From positions 33,744-97,743 of the forward strand of contig NZ_DLFW01000045.1 in NCBI RefSeq assembly GCF_002482385.1: a DNA stretch of 64,000 bases, given 5' to 3'. Position 1 is the first letter of the stretch; the number at the start of each line of letters is the position of its first letter. The translations under genes were made by a program, and so were the position numbers. This document shows, piece after piece, positions 34,937-43,816 of this stretch. Origin of the DNA: Dysgonomonas sp. UBA7710 (GTDB lineage: Bacteria > Bacteroidota > Bacteroidia > Bacteroidales > Dysgonomonadaceae). Below the pieces are notes generated by a model that saw only the letters and a list, made by a program, of their open reading frames with translations, did no database searches and had not been told where the DNA came from.

Positions 34937-36202
34937 TCAGATACCCATCTCTTTAAATAACTTCGCCTCACGCTGTTTGGCTTTCTCTATCGATGCCGGA
35001 TTCTTCGGATCAATCCCGTATTTGGATGGAGCAGGTATTATCAGTTTAGTCCCGAGTGCAATATTATTCGCGTTTTTGATGACGTCCTTATTTTCTTCAT
35101 AGATATAGACCCAAAAAGATTTATGCCCGTAGTATTCCAAAGCTATGTTCCGAAGAGTATGCCCACTTCGTATGGTTTCTGTTGCCAGTGGTTTGGATGA
35201 GTCTTTAACCGGCTGGGCAGCAATCTTTACTTCTTCATTCTTTGGCTCGGCTTTCGGTAATTTTGTTTCCTGCTGAGGCTCATTTTTTGTTTCTTGGGCA
35301 ATGCCTTGTATCTGGGTCGAATCTTGCTTCTGAGCCAGTGAGTCGGCGGGTGATTTCTTGTCAAAAACAATTACGACTTTTTTACTCTTATCCACAGGAG
35401 GTTGTCCTGTTAAAAATGCAGCCAGCTCCTGAAAATAGTATCCGCCAATGGCAAACGCCGCTAAAATAAGTAGTATTACAAAACCCAAAGAAATAAAGCG
35501 CCTGCGTTTAGACTTCTTTCTGTGATTGTAGAACATAGATTCAATATCCGTGCTGGCGGAAGAACTCCTGGGAATCGCTGCTGCTGCCACCGGAACTGTT
35601 TTATTCCGAGTTATTTCGGAAACACTTTCTCCTGCGTTCTCTTCTTCGGAGTTTATTTCGGCCTCTTCTTTAGCTTCTGTTATGGCAGACTCTGCTTCTG
35701 TATCCGGAATCGGAATTTCTTTTGCTATTACGTTTGCTTCTGTCGCTTTTATCTCTGATTTCTCAGGAATAGTGATATATTCTGTAATTTCCTCTTCAAT
35801 AGAAATTGTATCGGTACTATCGTCCTCCTCTTCGGCAATGTCCTCTTCGGTTTCACTCTCCATATTCTCAAAAGAAACCCCATCTTCAAGAATAACACTC
35901 TCGAAATGGGCAAAAGGCCGGTTGATAGCTTCTTTTAATGATTTATCAGGATTGAAACTAAGTTTATAATGGGCCGGAATCTCGATAGCCTCCCCTGTAT
36001 TCACATCCACACTTTTGCGTGCGTTTACCTTTACCAGTTTGAATACACCGAAGTCCTTTATGCGCACCGGATCATAACTCTCGATACTCTCTGAGATGAC
36101 AGCAATGAGTTCCCGTAAAAAGGTTTCCGCCTCCTTTTTCGCTATTCCCTGTTTTTTTGCCAGAAGGTCAATTAAATCCTGTAGACTAAGCCGCTCATTC
36201 AT
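34937..36202 (-). CDS. HU-like DNA-binding domain fused through a membrane helix to a LysM domain
   Basis: The 421-residue protein combines a HU/IHF-type domain (about 1-95; RIKDFGVFKLVKVNARK and SFNPDKSLKEAINRP) with an acidic, low-complexity linker (about 105-200), a basic patch KKSKRRR at 229-235, one transmembrane helix (about 237-257), and an exported LysM domain (about 342-391; RSGHTLRNIALEYYGHKSFW). The positive-inside rule places HU in the cytoplasm and LysM outside, so it might bridge the nucleoid and peptidoglycan (inference). It overlaps the 3' end of the HU gene by 8 nt. Similar fusions appear, from memory, in Bacteroidales, but their role is not established. Confidence 0.85.
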   Translation of the reverse strand: MNERLSLQDLIDLLAKKQGIAKKEAETFLRELIAVISESIESYDPVRIKDFGVFKLVKVNARKSVDVNTGEAIEIPAHYKLSFNPDKSLKEAINRPFAHFESVILEDGVSFENMESETEEDIAEEEDDSTDTISIEEEITEYITIPEKSEIKATEANVIAKEIPIPDTEAESAITEAKEEAEINSEEENAGESVSEITRNKTVPVAAAAIPRSSSASTDIESMFYNHRKKSKRRRFISLGFVILLILAAFAIGGYYFQELAAFLTGQPPVDKSKKVVIVFDKKSPADSLAQKQDSTQIQGIAQETKNEPQQETKLPKAEPKNEEVKIAAQPVKDSSKPLATETIRSGHTLRNIALEYYGHKSFWVYIYEENKDVIKNANNIALGTKLIIPAPSKYGIDPKNPASIEKAKQREAKLFKEMGI

Positions 36203-36485
36203 TTACTTCCAGATTTTTAAGGTTATCTTTTATTGTTTGTCCCGGACGAAATGCCAGTGAGATTTTAGGAGGTACAAGGAAGCGCTGTTTTGATACCGGG
36301 TTAACGGATATCCGTTCTCCTTTTTTCTTCGCTTCAAAAAGACCGAACCCCTGGATATTGATGGAGTTCCCGTCTTCAAGATTGCTATTAATTATGGAAA
36401 CAGTAGCTTCCAATACTTCTGTCGTCTGCCGTTGTGTCCATCCTAACTTTTTAGCCAGTGCTGCTATTAATTCCTGGTTTGTCAT
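36195..36485 (-). CDS. HU family DNA-binding protein
   Basis: The 96-residue histone-like protein shows LAKKLGWTQRQTTEVLEA at the N-terminal dimerisation helices and the arm region GFGLFEAKKKGERISVNPVS, then FRPGQTIKDNL. It should bend DNA as a dimer. Length is typical (about 90). It lies 17 nt after rimO and overlaps the HU-LysM gene by 8 nt, which suggests that the two HU-type products are made together and may form heterodimers (inference). Confidence 0.95.
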   Translation of the reverse strand: MTNQELIAALAKKLGWTQRQTTEVLEATVSIINSNLEDGNSINIQGFGLFEAKKKGERISVNPVSKQRFLVPPKISLAFRPGQTIKDNLKNLEVNE

Positions 36486-36502
36486 AGCATTTGTATTTAG
36501 AT

Positions 36503-37798
36503 TTAAATCACTTCTCCATATAAATCGAATGGCTGGGCACCCGTTATCCTGACACTGTAAAAGTCCCCGATATTAAGCGTTTTATTTTTCTTAATCAAAA
36601 CTTCAGGGTCCACTTCGGGTGAATCATACTCAGTACGGCCGATATAATAGTCTGATTCTTCCCTGTCTACAATTACTTTAAGGGTATTCCCTATTTTCTG
36701 TTCGTTTATATCAAGAGCTATCCGTTCTTGCAGAGCCATCAAAACATCCATCCGCTCCTGCTTTACGGCATCTGATATTTCATCCCTGTAATGAGCATAG
36801 GCATATGTTCCGTCTTCATGCGAATAGGGGAAAGCGCCCATTCTGTCGAAACGTACATCCTTTACAAACTGGAGAAGTTCTTCAAAGTCCTTATGCGACT
36901 CTCCCGGATGCCCCACCATAAGGGTAGTACGGATATGAATACCGGGAACTTCTTCCCTGATACGCTTTATCAGGTCGTATGTCTGCTCCTTTGTTATATT
37001 GCGGCGCATCTTCTTCAGCATATTGTCGCTGATATGTTGCAACGCTATATCCAAATATTTACACACATTATCATTCTCGCGCATCACCCGTAGCAGATCG
37101 TAAGGGAAATTTGCCGGATATGCATAATGCAGACGTATCCACTGCACTCCTTCAATTTTTGCTATGCGATCAATCAATTCAGGTAGTTTAGCCTGTTTGT
37201 AATTATCCAAACCATAGAATGACAGATCCTGTGCAATGACCTGAAATTCTTTTACACCCGAAGCTACCAGATGCCTGACTTCATCCTCGACTTCTTCTAT
37301 CTGCCTGGACTGATGCTTTCCTGTCATAATCGGAATAGAGCAATAAGAGCAGGCACGATTACAGCCTTCCGAAATTTTCAGATAAGCATAATGCGAAGGA
37401 GTAGTGATATTGCGTTCCAATGCCAACTCCTTATGATATGATTTACCCAAATCAGAAATAAGGGCTTTCCATCCAAATTTTCCGTAAAAGCTATCTACTT
37501 CGGGTATTTCAGCCTTTAATTCCTCCATATACCTGTCGGTAAGACAGCCCATTACAAACAGCTTATTCAATTTTCGTTCTTTTTTAGCCTCTGCAAACTC
37601 AAGAATCATATTGATAGATTCTTCCTTTGCATCACCAATAAAGCCACATGTATTTATAACTACAATTTCTCCTTCCGACTTATCCGGATCATGTTTTACG
37701 GTGTAGCCGTTTGCCAACAATTGTTTCATCAATAACTCGGAGTCTACCAGATTCTTAGAACAACCGAGCGTGATGACATCTATTCTGTTTTTCTTCAT
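36503..37798 (-). CDS. rimO: Ribosomal protein S12 methylthiotransferase RimO
   Basis: The 431-residue radical-SAM enzyme adds a methylthio group to Asp89 of ribosomal protein S12. Domain order is as expected: N-terminal UPF0004 with DVITLGCSKNLVDSELL, radical-SAM with CNRACSYCSIPIMTGKHQSR (CxxxCxxC) near residues 145-165, and a C-terminal TRAM domain. Cysteines C13, C49 and C83-type ligands of the auxiliary cluster are seen in LGCSKN, VINTCGFIG and VMGCLTDRY. It lies 3 nt after ftsY. Confidence 0.97.
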   Translation of the reverse strand: MKKNRIDVITLGCSKNLVDSELLMKQLLANGYTVKHDPDKSEGEIVVINTCGFIGDAKEESINMILEFAEAKKERKLNKLFVMGCLTDRYMEELKAEIPEVDSFYGKFGWKALISDLGKSYHKELALERNITTPSHYAYLKISEGCNRACSYCSIPIMTGKHQSRQIEEVEDEVRHLVASGVKEFQVIAQDLSFYGLDNYKQAKLPELIDRIAKIEGVQWIRLHYAYPANFPYDLLRVMRENDNVCKYLDIALQHISDNMLKKMRRNITKEQTYDLIKRIREEVPGIHIRTTLMVGHPGESHKDFEELLQFVKDVRFDRMGAFPYSHEDGTYAYAHYRDEISDAVKQERMDVLMALQERIALDINEQKIGNTLKVIVDREESDYYIGRTEYDSPEVDPEVLIKKNKTLNIGDFYSVRITGAQPFDLYGEVI

Positions 37799-37801
37799 TT
37801 C

Positions 37802-38755
37802 TTATTCTCCAAAGAGACTGTTGACAAACTCGCGGCGGCGAAATACCTGAAGATCGTCAATGCCCTCTCCTAAACCTATATATTTTACCGGTATCTTGAA
37901 TTGATCGGAAATACCAATTACAACACCACCTTTTGCCGTACCGTCCAGTTTGGTGATAGCCAAAGCTGTAACATCGGTAGCTGCAGTAAACTGTGTAGCC
38001 TGTTCAAATGCATTTTGTCCGGTAGAGCCGTCCAGTACAAGTAGCACTTCATGCGGTGCTCCCGGAACTATCTTATCCATCACTTTCTTTATTTTTGAAA
38101 GCTCGTTCATCAAACCGATTTTGTTATGAAGCCGTCCTGCTGTATCTATTATTACAATATCAGCATTGTTTGATTTAGCAGAACTCAATGTGTCAAAAGC
38201 CACGGAAGCCGGGTCGGAACCCATTGCCTGTTTGATAACCGGGACACCTACGCGTTCGCCCCAGATAACCAGTTGCTCAACAGCCGCAGCACGAAAGGTA
38301 TCGGCAGCACCAAGATATACGGACTTACCGGCTTTCTTAAACTGGTTTGCCAGCTTGCCGATTGTAGTTGTTTTACCAACCCCATTAACTCCGACAACCA
38401 TTATTACATATGGTTTTGCTGCTTCCGGAACAGAAAAATCATCATTGTCTACAGCATTATTTTCTGTCAATAAATCAGCGATTTCTTCCCGTAACAGATT
38501 TTTCAACTCTTTATCGTCTACATATTTATCCTTTGCCGCCCGTTTTTCGATACGTTCGATAATCTTCAATGTAGTATTTACCCCTACATCCGACATAATC
38601 AACACTTCTTCGAGTTGATCGAGCACATCATCGTCTACTTTCGATTTTCCGGCAATAACACGTGATAGTTTGGAAAACATCGACTCTTTAGTTTTTTCCA
38701 ATCCTTTGTCAAGTGTTTCCTTTTTTTGCTTCGAAAAGAAATCAAATAATCCCAT
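37802..38755 (-). CDS. ftsY: Signal recognition particle receptor FtsY
   Basis: The 317-residue GTPase is the SRP receptor that docks ribosomes at the inner membrane. The N-domain is followed by the G-domain with P-loop MVVGVNGVGKTTTIGKLA, DTFRAAAVEQL, DTAGRL, and TKLDGTAKGG. It lacks the long acidic A-domain of E. coli FtsY, which is normal for this lineage. It is the first gene of the ftsY-rimO-HU-HU/LysM run, with gaps of 3 and 17 nt and an overlap of 8 nt. Confidence 0.98.
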   Translation of the reverse strand: MGLFDFFSKQKKETLDKGLEKTKESMFSKLSRVIAGKSKVDDDVLDQLEEVLIMSDVGVNTTLKIIERIEKRAAKDKYVDDKELKNLLREEIADLLTENNAVDNDDFSVPEAAKPYVIMVVGVNGVGKTTTIGKLANQFKKAGKSVYLGAADTFRAAAVEQLVIWGERVGVPVIKQAMGSDPASVAFDTLSSAKSNNADIVIIDTAGRLHNKIGLMNELSKIKKVMDKIVPGAPHEVLLVLDGSTGQNAFEQATQFTAATDVTALAITKLDGTAKGGVVIGISDQFKIPVKYIGLGEGIDDLQVFRRREFVNSLFGE

Positions 38756-38854
38756 AGATTCTATTCTTCTGATTATATAGATAAAAATAAATCAATCTCT
38801 TAAGCCTTGCGGCCATCCAGCTTTTTACCTTCTGCAAAGCTACGAAATGGATAA

Positions 38855-38888
38855 TAAAAAACCTCCCTGCATAAGAATGAAGGAGGTG
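38855..38888 (-). terminator. Terminator after the L28/L33/DUF4295 operon
   Basis: Arms ACCTCC and GGAGGT with a loop of about 15 nt. On the minus strand it is followed by a T-run. It lies 22 nt after the stop of the DUF4295 gene. Confidence 0.75.
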
Positions 38889-38909
38889 TTTTAAATATTT
38901 TTAACAAGA

Positions 38910-39071
38910 TTATTTTGCGAAATAATCTTTTACTGATTCGTTTGGAACCATTTCTTCTTTAAATGTGTAAGCGCCTGTTTTAGGAGACTTTACCATTTTG
39001 ATTACTTTAGCATAGTTACGACCGTCTTTTGCTGATGGGTCACGATAACCTGCGACTGTTTTCTTTGCCAT
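38910..39071 (-). CDS. DUF4295 family small basic protein, ribosome-associated
   Basis: This 53-residue, lysine-rich protein begins MAKKTVAGYRDPSAKDGRNY and ends SVKDYFAK. It is the third gene of the rpmB-rpmG operon, a constant arrangement in Bacteroidota. I recall that a protein encoded in this position was described as ribosomal protein bL38 in a Flavobacterium ribosome structure; I cannot confirm this here. It is easily missed because of its size. Start (14 nt after rpmG) and stop are unambiguous. Confidence 0.88.
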   Translation of the reverse strand: MAKKTVAGYRDPSAKDGRNYAKVIKMVKSPKTGAYTFKEEMVPNESVKDYFAK

Positions 39072-39085
39072 GGTTTATCTTGTTT

Positions 39086-39274
39086 TTACTTGATTTCTTT
39101 ATGTACAGTTACTCTTTTTAATATAGGATTGTACTTTTTCAGTTCCAATCTCTCTGTAGTATTTTTTCTGTTCTTAGTAGTAATGTAACGGGATGTACCC
39201 GGCATACCACTGGCTTTGTGCTCTGTGCACTCCATTATTACCTGGATTCTGTTTCCTTTTGCTTTCTTAGCCAT
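39086..39274 (-). CDS. rpmG: 50S ribosomal protein L33
   Basis: The 62-residue protein starts MAKKAKGNRIQVIMECTEHK and has the family's RYITTKNRKNT motif. Only one cysteine (in MECTEH) of the usual zinc-binding set is seen, so it looks like a zinc-free type. Second gene in the L28-L33-DUF4295 operon, 20 nt after rpmB. Confidence 0.97.
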   Translation of the reverse strand: MAKKAKGNRIQVIMECTEHKASGMPGTSRYITTKNRKNTTERLELKKYNPILKRVTVHKEIK

Positions 39275-39294
39275 TTCCTGTTCCTCCTAAATAA

Positions 39295-39534
39295 TTAAGC
39301 GTTTAAATAACCATCTGCGGCCGCTCTTTTGATTGCAGCGTCCAATCCAATTTTATTGATTGTACGAAGGCCTGCAGCTGAAACATTCAGGCTAACCCAA
39401 CAATCTTCTTCTACCCAGTAGAATTTCTTTTTAAAAAGATTGACATTAAATTTCCTCTTAGTCTTTCTGTTCGAGTGAGAAACATTATTGCCAACCATAG
39501 CTTTTTTTCCTGTAATTTGACAAATCTTGGACAT
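39295..39534 (-). CDS. rpmB: 50S ribosomal protein L28
   Basis: The 79-residue protein begins MSKICQITGKKAMVGNNVSH and shows SNRKTKRKFNVNLFKKKF and LNVSAAGLRTINKIG. It lies in the large-subunit RNA core. It is the first gene of the small ribosomal operon and has a strong promoter directly upstream. Confidence 0.98.
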   Translation of the reverse strand: MSKICQITGKKAMVGNNVSHSNRKTKRKFNVNLFKKKFYWVEEDCWVSLNVSAAGLRTINKIGLDAAIKRAAADGYLNA

Positions 39535-39589
39535 CGCTATTGTGTTTTATATGTTTATTTTTATATTATATCCTATCCAAATCGGGTTG

Positions 39590-39620
39590 CAAATTTAGTC
39601 ATATTTTTCAAACCTACAAA
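39590..39620 (-). promoter_or_regulatory. Promoter of the rpmB-rpmG-DUF4295 operon
   Basis: Minus strand -33 TTTG (39617-39620), 19-nt spacer, and -7 TAAATTTG (39590-39597), both exact matches to the Bacteroidota consensus. The start codon of rpmB is 55 nt downstream. Confidence 0.8.
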
Positions 39621-39774
39621 TATTTATATCGTTAAAGTTCTTTTTATTTCCAGTTTCAATCTAACTAATCCTCTTAATGTGATCGCTATAAACTATTTTT
39701 AATTCATTTTGCCGATAAATTTACTATTCAGGAGACAGGCAGACGCCTTTATCCATATTGGTAAATAATATTTG

Positions 39775-39782
39775 TATCTTTG
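39775..39782 (+). promoter_or_regulatory. -7 element abutting the epimerase start codon
   Basis: TATCTTTG matches TAnnTTTG exactly and ends 4 nt before the ATG at 39787. If transcription starts about 4-7 nt after the element, the mRNA would be leaderless or nearly so. No good -33 box is seen. Confidence 0.45.
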
Positions 39783-39786
39783 TGGT

Positions 39787-40800
39787 ATGAATAATAAACG
39801 CATACTCATTACAGGAGCCAGTGGCTTTATCGGTAGCTTTCTGGTCGAAAAGGCTTTGGAAAAAGGATATGAAACCTGGGCCGGAATCCGCAAAAGCAGC
39901 AGTCGCGAATATTTGCAGGATAAGCGTATTCAGCTTATAGACCTCCCCTTTCATGATAAGGATAAATTAACGGAGGACTTATGCCGCTTTGTTTCCGAAC
40001 ATGGCAAATTCGATTATATTATTCATAATGCCGGAGTCACAAAATGTTTAAACCCCAATGATTTCGACAGGGTTAATTTTCAATATACGGCTGATTTTAT
40101 AGATGCACTCAAGGATGCGGATGCTGTTCCCGGAAAGTTCTTATTAATGAGCAGCCTCAGTGTATGCGGGCTTGGAGATGAAACAAACTATGTTCCGCTA
40201 AGAATAACCGATACCCCCAATCCGAATACGGCATACGGAAAGAGCAAGCTTAAGGCGGAGAAGTATTTGCAATCGACCGGTGATTTTCCATACATCATTC
40301 TACGGCCAACAGGGGTGTACGGTCCACGCGAAAAGGATTATTTTCTGATGGTAAAGACTGTGAAATCAGGTTTGGATGTCGGAGCGGGATTCAGACCTCA
40401 ACACCTGACCTTCATATATGTCAAAGATCTTGTCGATGCTGCATTTCTCGGCTTAGAAAGCGATGTTCGCAACGGAGTTTATTTTGTTGCTGATGGAGAC
40501 GTATATACCGATAAGGAATATACCCGGTTGGTAAAAGAATCCATAGGCAAAAATCATGTGCTTAGCCTGAAGGTTCCTTTATGGCTATTAAGGGCTGTTT
40601 CTGTCATAGCTGAAAATATATCCAGATTGACGAAGAAGCCATCTACCTTAAATAGGGATAAATATAAAATAATGAAGCAACGCAACTGGGAATGCGATAT
40701 AACCCCACTTTTCAACGACCTCCGGTTTTCCCCAAAATACAATCTGAAAAAGGGGTTGGAAGAATCCATAAAATGGTATAAGGAAAACGGTTGGTTGTAA
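39787..40800 (+). CDS. NAD-dependent epimerase/dehydratase (extended SDR)
   Basis: The 337-residue protein begins MNNKRILITGASGFIGSFLV, with the Rossmann GxxGxxG motif, and has the catalytic YGKSK (Tyr and Lys) near residue 155, with SSLSV as the Ser region. RPTGVYGPREKDYF and HLTFIYVKDLVDAAF are family features. I start at the ATG at 39787; an in-frame TTG 15 nt upstream is not preferred. It acts on a nucleotide sugar or another NAD-linked substrate; the exact reaction is not clear. It stands alone on the plus strand. Confidence 0.9.
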   Translation: MNNKRILITGASGFIGSFLVEKALEKGYETWAGIRKSSSREYLQDKRIQLIDLPFHDKDKLTEDLCRFVSEHGKFDYIIHNAGVTKCLNPNDFDRVNFQYTADFIDALKDADAVPGKFLLMSSLSVCGLGDETNYVPLRITDTPNPNTAYGKSKLKAEKYLQSTGDFPYIILRPTGVYGPREKDYFLMVKTVKSGLDVGAGFRPQHLTFIYVKDLVDAAFLGLESDVRNGVYFVADGDVYTDKEYTRLVKESIGKNHVLSLKVPLWLLRAVSVIAENISRLTKKPSTLNRDKYKIMKQRNWECDITPLFNDLRFSPKYNLKKGLEESIKWYKENGWL

Positions 40801-41040
40801 TCTGTTTACAATATGACTGCGGAAAGAATATCACACGACAATAAGTGTATTTAAACCTGGCCATATTCCACTTAATTAATGCGAATCAGTAGTTGGACTA
40901 CCGATCCACATTATCAAAAACCGAATCATTTATCTATACAATAAACCATTAGGGCTCTTTGAAGTATTGTAGTAAGTGAAAAGTGAAAAACGAATTGAAA
41001 ATCGGCGGAGCCAAAAGTGAAGAACGAAAAATTATACGAA

Positions 41041-41221
41041 ATACAAGTTGTTGACTGTTGACTGTTAACTGATATATCTGTTACTTTTGTTACTTTTTTT
41101 GAGATACGAGTAGACAAGATACAAGTAGACAAGATACGAGATACGAGTTGTTAACTGCTAACTGTTGACTATAAATAGTGTTACCTTTGTTACTTTTTAA
41201 CAAGTTGTAAGATTTAAGTAG
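41041..41221 (+). repeat. Composite intergenic repeat island, copy C
   Basis: This is the longest ordered copy: TACAAGTTGTTGACTGTTGA and GTTAACTG units, GTTACTTTTGTTACTTTTT, several GATACGAGTAGACAAGATAC units, TTGTTAACTGCTAACTGTTG, then GTTACCTTTGTTACTTTTT. The order matches copies A (reverse) and B. No ORF is present between 40801 and 41453. Confidence 0.75.
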
Positions 41222-41402
41222 TAATGTCATCAGTTCAACGTTTATTCCTCTTTCATTTGGCGGCAAATATTTTCAAAAGAAGAATAAACAGGCAATATTA
41301 AGAACTGATACTCCGTTATATATAGATAAATCGATTGAAATATAATTACATGCCAATTATTAACTAATGGACTTTGATAATTCTCTGTCCGAAGTATTTG
41401 GT

Positions 41403-41410
41403 TATCTTTG
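41403..41410 (+). promoter_or_regulatory. -7 promoter element of the first TlpA-like gene
   Basis: TATCTTTG, exact match to TAnnTTTG, 43 nt upstream of the start codon. TTTG at 41373-41376 is too far (26 nt) for a standard -33. Confidence 0.5.
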
Positions 41411-41453
41411 CACATAAATAAAATTTATAGAAATAAATAATACTTTTCTTTTA

Positions 41454-42548
41454 ATGAAAAAAATCACATTAATCCTAGCTATTCTGACGGTGGTATTAGC
41501 TTCGTGTCAGGATAAGAATGCGTATACTATTGAGGGTAATTTCACTGAAAATACATTTGATGGTAAAATGATATATCTTCAAAAGATAGATAGCATGAGA
41601 GCCGAATCATCAACAGTGATAGATTCAGTAGTATTGAAAGACGGGAAATTTAAGTTCAAAGGAACTACCGATGGCGATCCTATTATGGGATTTATCTCCG
41701 TAGGTAAGCTGGAATCGCCTGAGGCAGATTCCCCTGTAGGAACGCTTATCCTGGAGCCGGGAGCGATAAAGATAACACTAGAAAAAAATGCAGTAAGTAC
41801 AAGCGGAACTCCAAGGAATGACGAGTTTAATAAGGTTCAGACTGCAATGAATAAGATGGCTGCTTTATACAAGGAAGTAAATGATGCCGGAGGTGTACAG
41901 GGGGTTCCGGATGCTAACTCAAGAATGGAAGCATTGCAGGAAGAAATGCAAAAAGCTAACTTTGAATTTACAAAGGCAAATATGGCAAATAAGGCCGGTG
42001 AATTTTTGTTCTACTCTTCTGCATCGATGTTTACAATGGAGCAACTGAAAGAATTGTTGCCGTTGGCTGACAGTACCTTCCGTAATACTCCGGAGATGAA
42101 AGCCCTGGAAAAAGAACTGAACAGGGTAGTACCGGAAGTAGGCCAGGCATTTGCTGATGCGCAGTTGGTAGACATGACAGGTAAGGCTGTTGCCTTGTCT
42201 GAATATGCAGGCAAAAGCAAATGCGTACTTATCGATTTCTGGGCTTCGTGGTGTGGTCCGTGTATTCAGGAAATGCCGGGTCTCGTGAAAACATATAATG
42301 CATATAAGGCCAAAGGTCTTGAAATTATAGGAATATCTGTTGATGAAGACAGACAGGCATGGCTCAATGCAGTGAAAGCCCATAAAATGACATGGATACA
42401 ATTAGGGGATGACACAAAATCTGCCTCAGAACTATATGGTGTAAACACTATACCGCATACTGTTTTATTAGACGGAAATGGTGTGATTGTAGCTAAAGAC
42501 CTGCGGGGACCTGCATTGGAAGCTAAGATTGCAGAAATACTCGATTAA
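41454..42548 (+). CDS. TlpA-like thioredoxin-fold lipoprotein with DUF4369-type N-terminus (WCGPC)
   Basis: The 364-residue lipoprotein has lipobox VLASC (Cys at residue 18), an N-terminal beta domain of the DUF4369 kind (about 25-120), a helical linker and a C-terminal thioredoxin fold (about 225-364) with active site WASWCGPCIQEMP. It likely reduces or isomerises disulfides in the periplasm, possibly for cytochrome or surface-protein maturation. A paralogue lies 89 nt downstream with a CPPC motif. The tandem pair probably arose by duplication. Confidence 0.93.
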   Translation: MKKITLILAILTVVLASCQDKNAYTIEGNFTENTFDGKMIYLQKIDSMRAESSTVIDSVVLKDGKFKFKGTTDGDPIMGFISVGKLESPEADSPVGTLILEPGAIKITLEKNAVSTSGTPRNDEFNKVQTAMNKMAALYKEVNDAGGVQGVPDANSRMEALQEEMQKANFEFTKANMANKAGEFLFYSSASMFTMEQLKELLPLADSTFRNTPEMKALEKELNRVVPEVGQAFADAQLVDMTGKAVALSEYAGKSKCVLIDFWASWCGPCIQEMPGLVKTYNAYKAKGLEIIGISVDEDRQAWLNAVKAHKMTWIQLGDDTKSASELYGVNTIPHTVLLDGNGVIVAKDLRGPALEAKIAEILD

Positions 42549-42637
42549 ACAATAGATTACATTCCTTGTTTTATTACTAATGGTTTGAATAATTTATTCG
42601 AAAACTTATATATTAACTGTCCTAATTTATTAATAAA

Positions 42638-43741
42638 ATGAAGAAAATTATATTATCACTATCAACAGTACTGGTGTTGGTTACGTCTTGCGGCGAAAAA
42701 GACCAGTTTACTATTAATGGTACAGTAGCCGGAGCATCTGATAGTGCTAAGGTGTACTTGCAGACGCTTGAGGATAATTGGAAAGATCAGGTAGCAATCG
42801 ATTCTGCTTATGTAACTAATGGTAAATTTGAGTTTAAAGGACTTGCAAAGGAAGGGGCGAAAGTTCATTTCATAGCATTGGCTGAACCTACAGATAAAGT
42901 AAAAAGACCGGTTTTGTTGGTTGTAGAACCCGGACAAATAGACGTTGCTCTGGATAGTGTTTCTACGATTAAAGGAACAGCTTCGAATGATGCTTATCAA
43001 ACACTGAATACCAAACTGAACGGATTTGACACGCAATTAAAGGCTGTCTATGAAAAATCGAAACTCGATACGGCTCAGGTTGCACAAGCCGAACTGGAAA
43101 AACAGTATGAAGAGATAGATGCTCAGAAAACTAAAGAAATATATGGCTATGTGAAATCAAATATAGAAAGCCAGATAGGCGCTTATATATTCGCGTCCAG
43201 ATCATATCTGTTTACTTTAGATCAAATGAAAGAGTTATTTGCATCTGTAAAACCTGAATATAAAGCCAACGAAAGGATGGCAAAACTGGAAGCCCGTATA
43301 CAGGCTCTGGATGCAACCTCGGAAGGTAAAGTATTTACTGATCTGAAAGGGAAAACCCCTGACGGGAAAGATGCTGCTTTGGCAGATTATGCCGGTAAAG
43401 GCAAATATGTGCTTGTAGATTTTTGGGCATCATGGTGTCCTCCATGCCGTGCCGAAATGCCAAAACTGGTAGAAGCATACAAGCAATTTGGCACAAAGGA
43501 TTTTGAAATCGTAGGTATTTCACTGGATAGAACGAATGAGGACTGGGTAAAAGGAATTAAAGACCTGGGGATTACATGGCCTCAGATATCCGACTTGAAA
43601 TTCTGGGATAGCGAACTTGCCGGTGCTTATGGAGTAAATTCCATACCTCACCTTGTGTTGCTTGACAAAGACGGTAAGATTATGGCTCGCGGGCTAAACG
43701 CCGATGAAGCTATAGCCAAATTGACTGAATTGCTTAAATAA
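42638..43741 (+). CDS. TlpA-like thioredoxin-fold lipoprotein, paralogue with WCPPC
   Basis: The 367-residue lipoprotein (lipobox VTSC, Cys at about 18) has the same DUF4369-like N-terminus, helical middle and C-terminal thioredoxin fold as the preceding gene. Its active site is FWASWCPPCRAEMP, and the cis-Pro loop is GVNSIPHLVLLD. The dipeptide between the cysteines (PP versus GP) implies a different redox potential (general principle for this fold). It is the last gene of the pair and is followed by a strong terminator. Confidence 0.93.
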   Translation: MKKIILSLSTVLVLVTSCGEKDQFTINGTVAGASDSAKVYLQTLEDNWKDQVAIDSAYVTNGKFEFKGLAKEGAKVHFIALAEPTDKVKRPVLLVVEPGQIDVALDSVSTIKGTASNDAYQTLNTKLNGFDTQLKAVYEKSKLDTAQVAQAELEKQYEEIDAQKTKEIYGYVKSNIESQIGAYIFASRSYLFTLDQMKELFASVKPEYKANERMAKLEARIQALDATSEGKVFTDLKGKTPDGKDAALADYAGKGKYVLVDFWASWCPPCRAEMPKLVEAYKQFGTKDFEIVGISLDRTNEDWVKGIKDLGITWPQISDLKFWDSELAGAYGVNSIPHLVLLDKDGKIMARGLNADEAIAKLTELLK

Positions 43742-43763
43742 TAATCAGGCTGTAAAAATAAGG

Positions 43764-43794
43764 AAAGAGCTTATCAGTAATGATAAGCTCTTTT
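43764..43794. terminator. Terminator between the convergent TlpA-like and gldH genes
   Basis: Arms AAAGAGCTTATCA and TGATAAGCTCTTT (13 bp, perfect), loop GTAA, then T-rich sequence on the plus strand. Confidence 0.88.
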
Positions 43795-43816
43795 CTTATT
43801 CATATACTTGTACGTT

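Noticed and set aside
35522..35969. Two overlapping plus-strand ORFs (78 and 139 codons) opposite the HU-LysM gene
   Set aside because: They are antisense to the acidic, low-complexity linker and give Ser/Cys/Phe-rich sequences with no family signal.
39086..39274. Zinc-ribbon form of L33
   Set aside because: Only one of the expected cysteine residues is present, so a zinc-free form is more likely.
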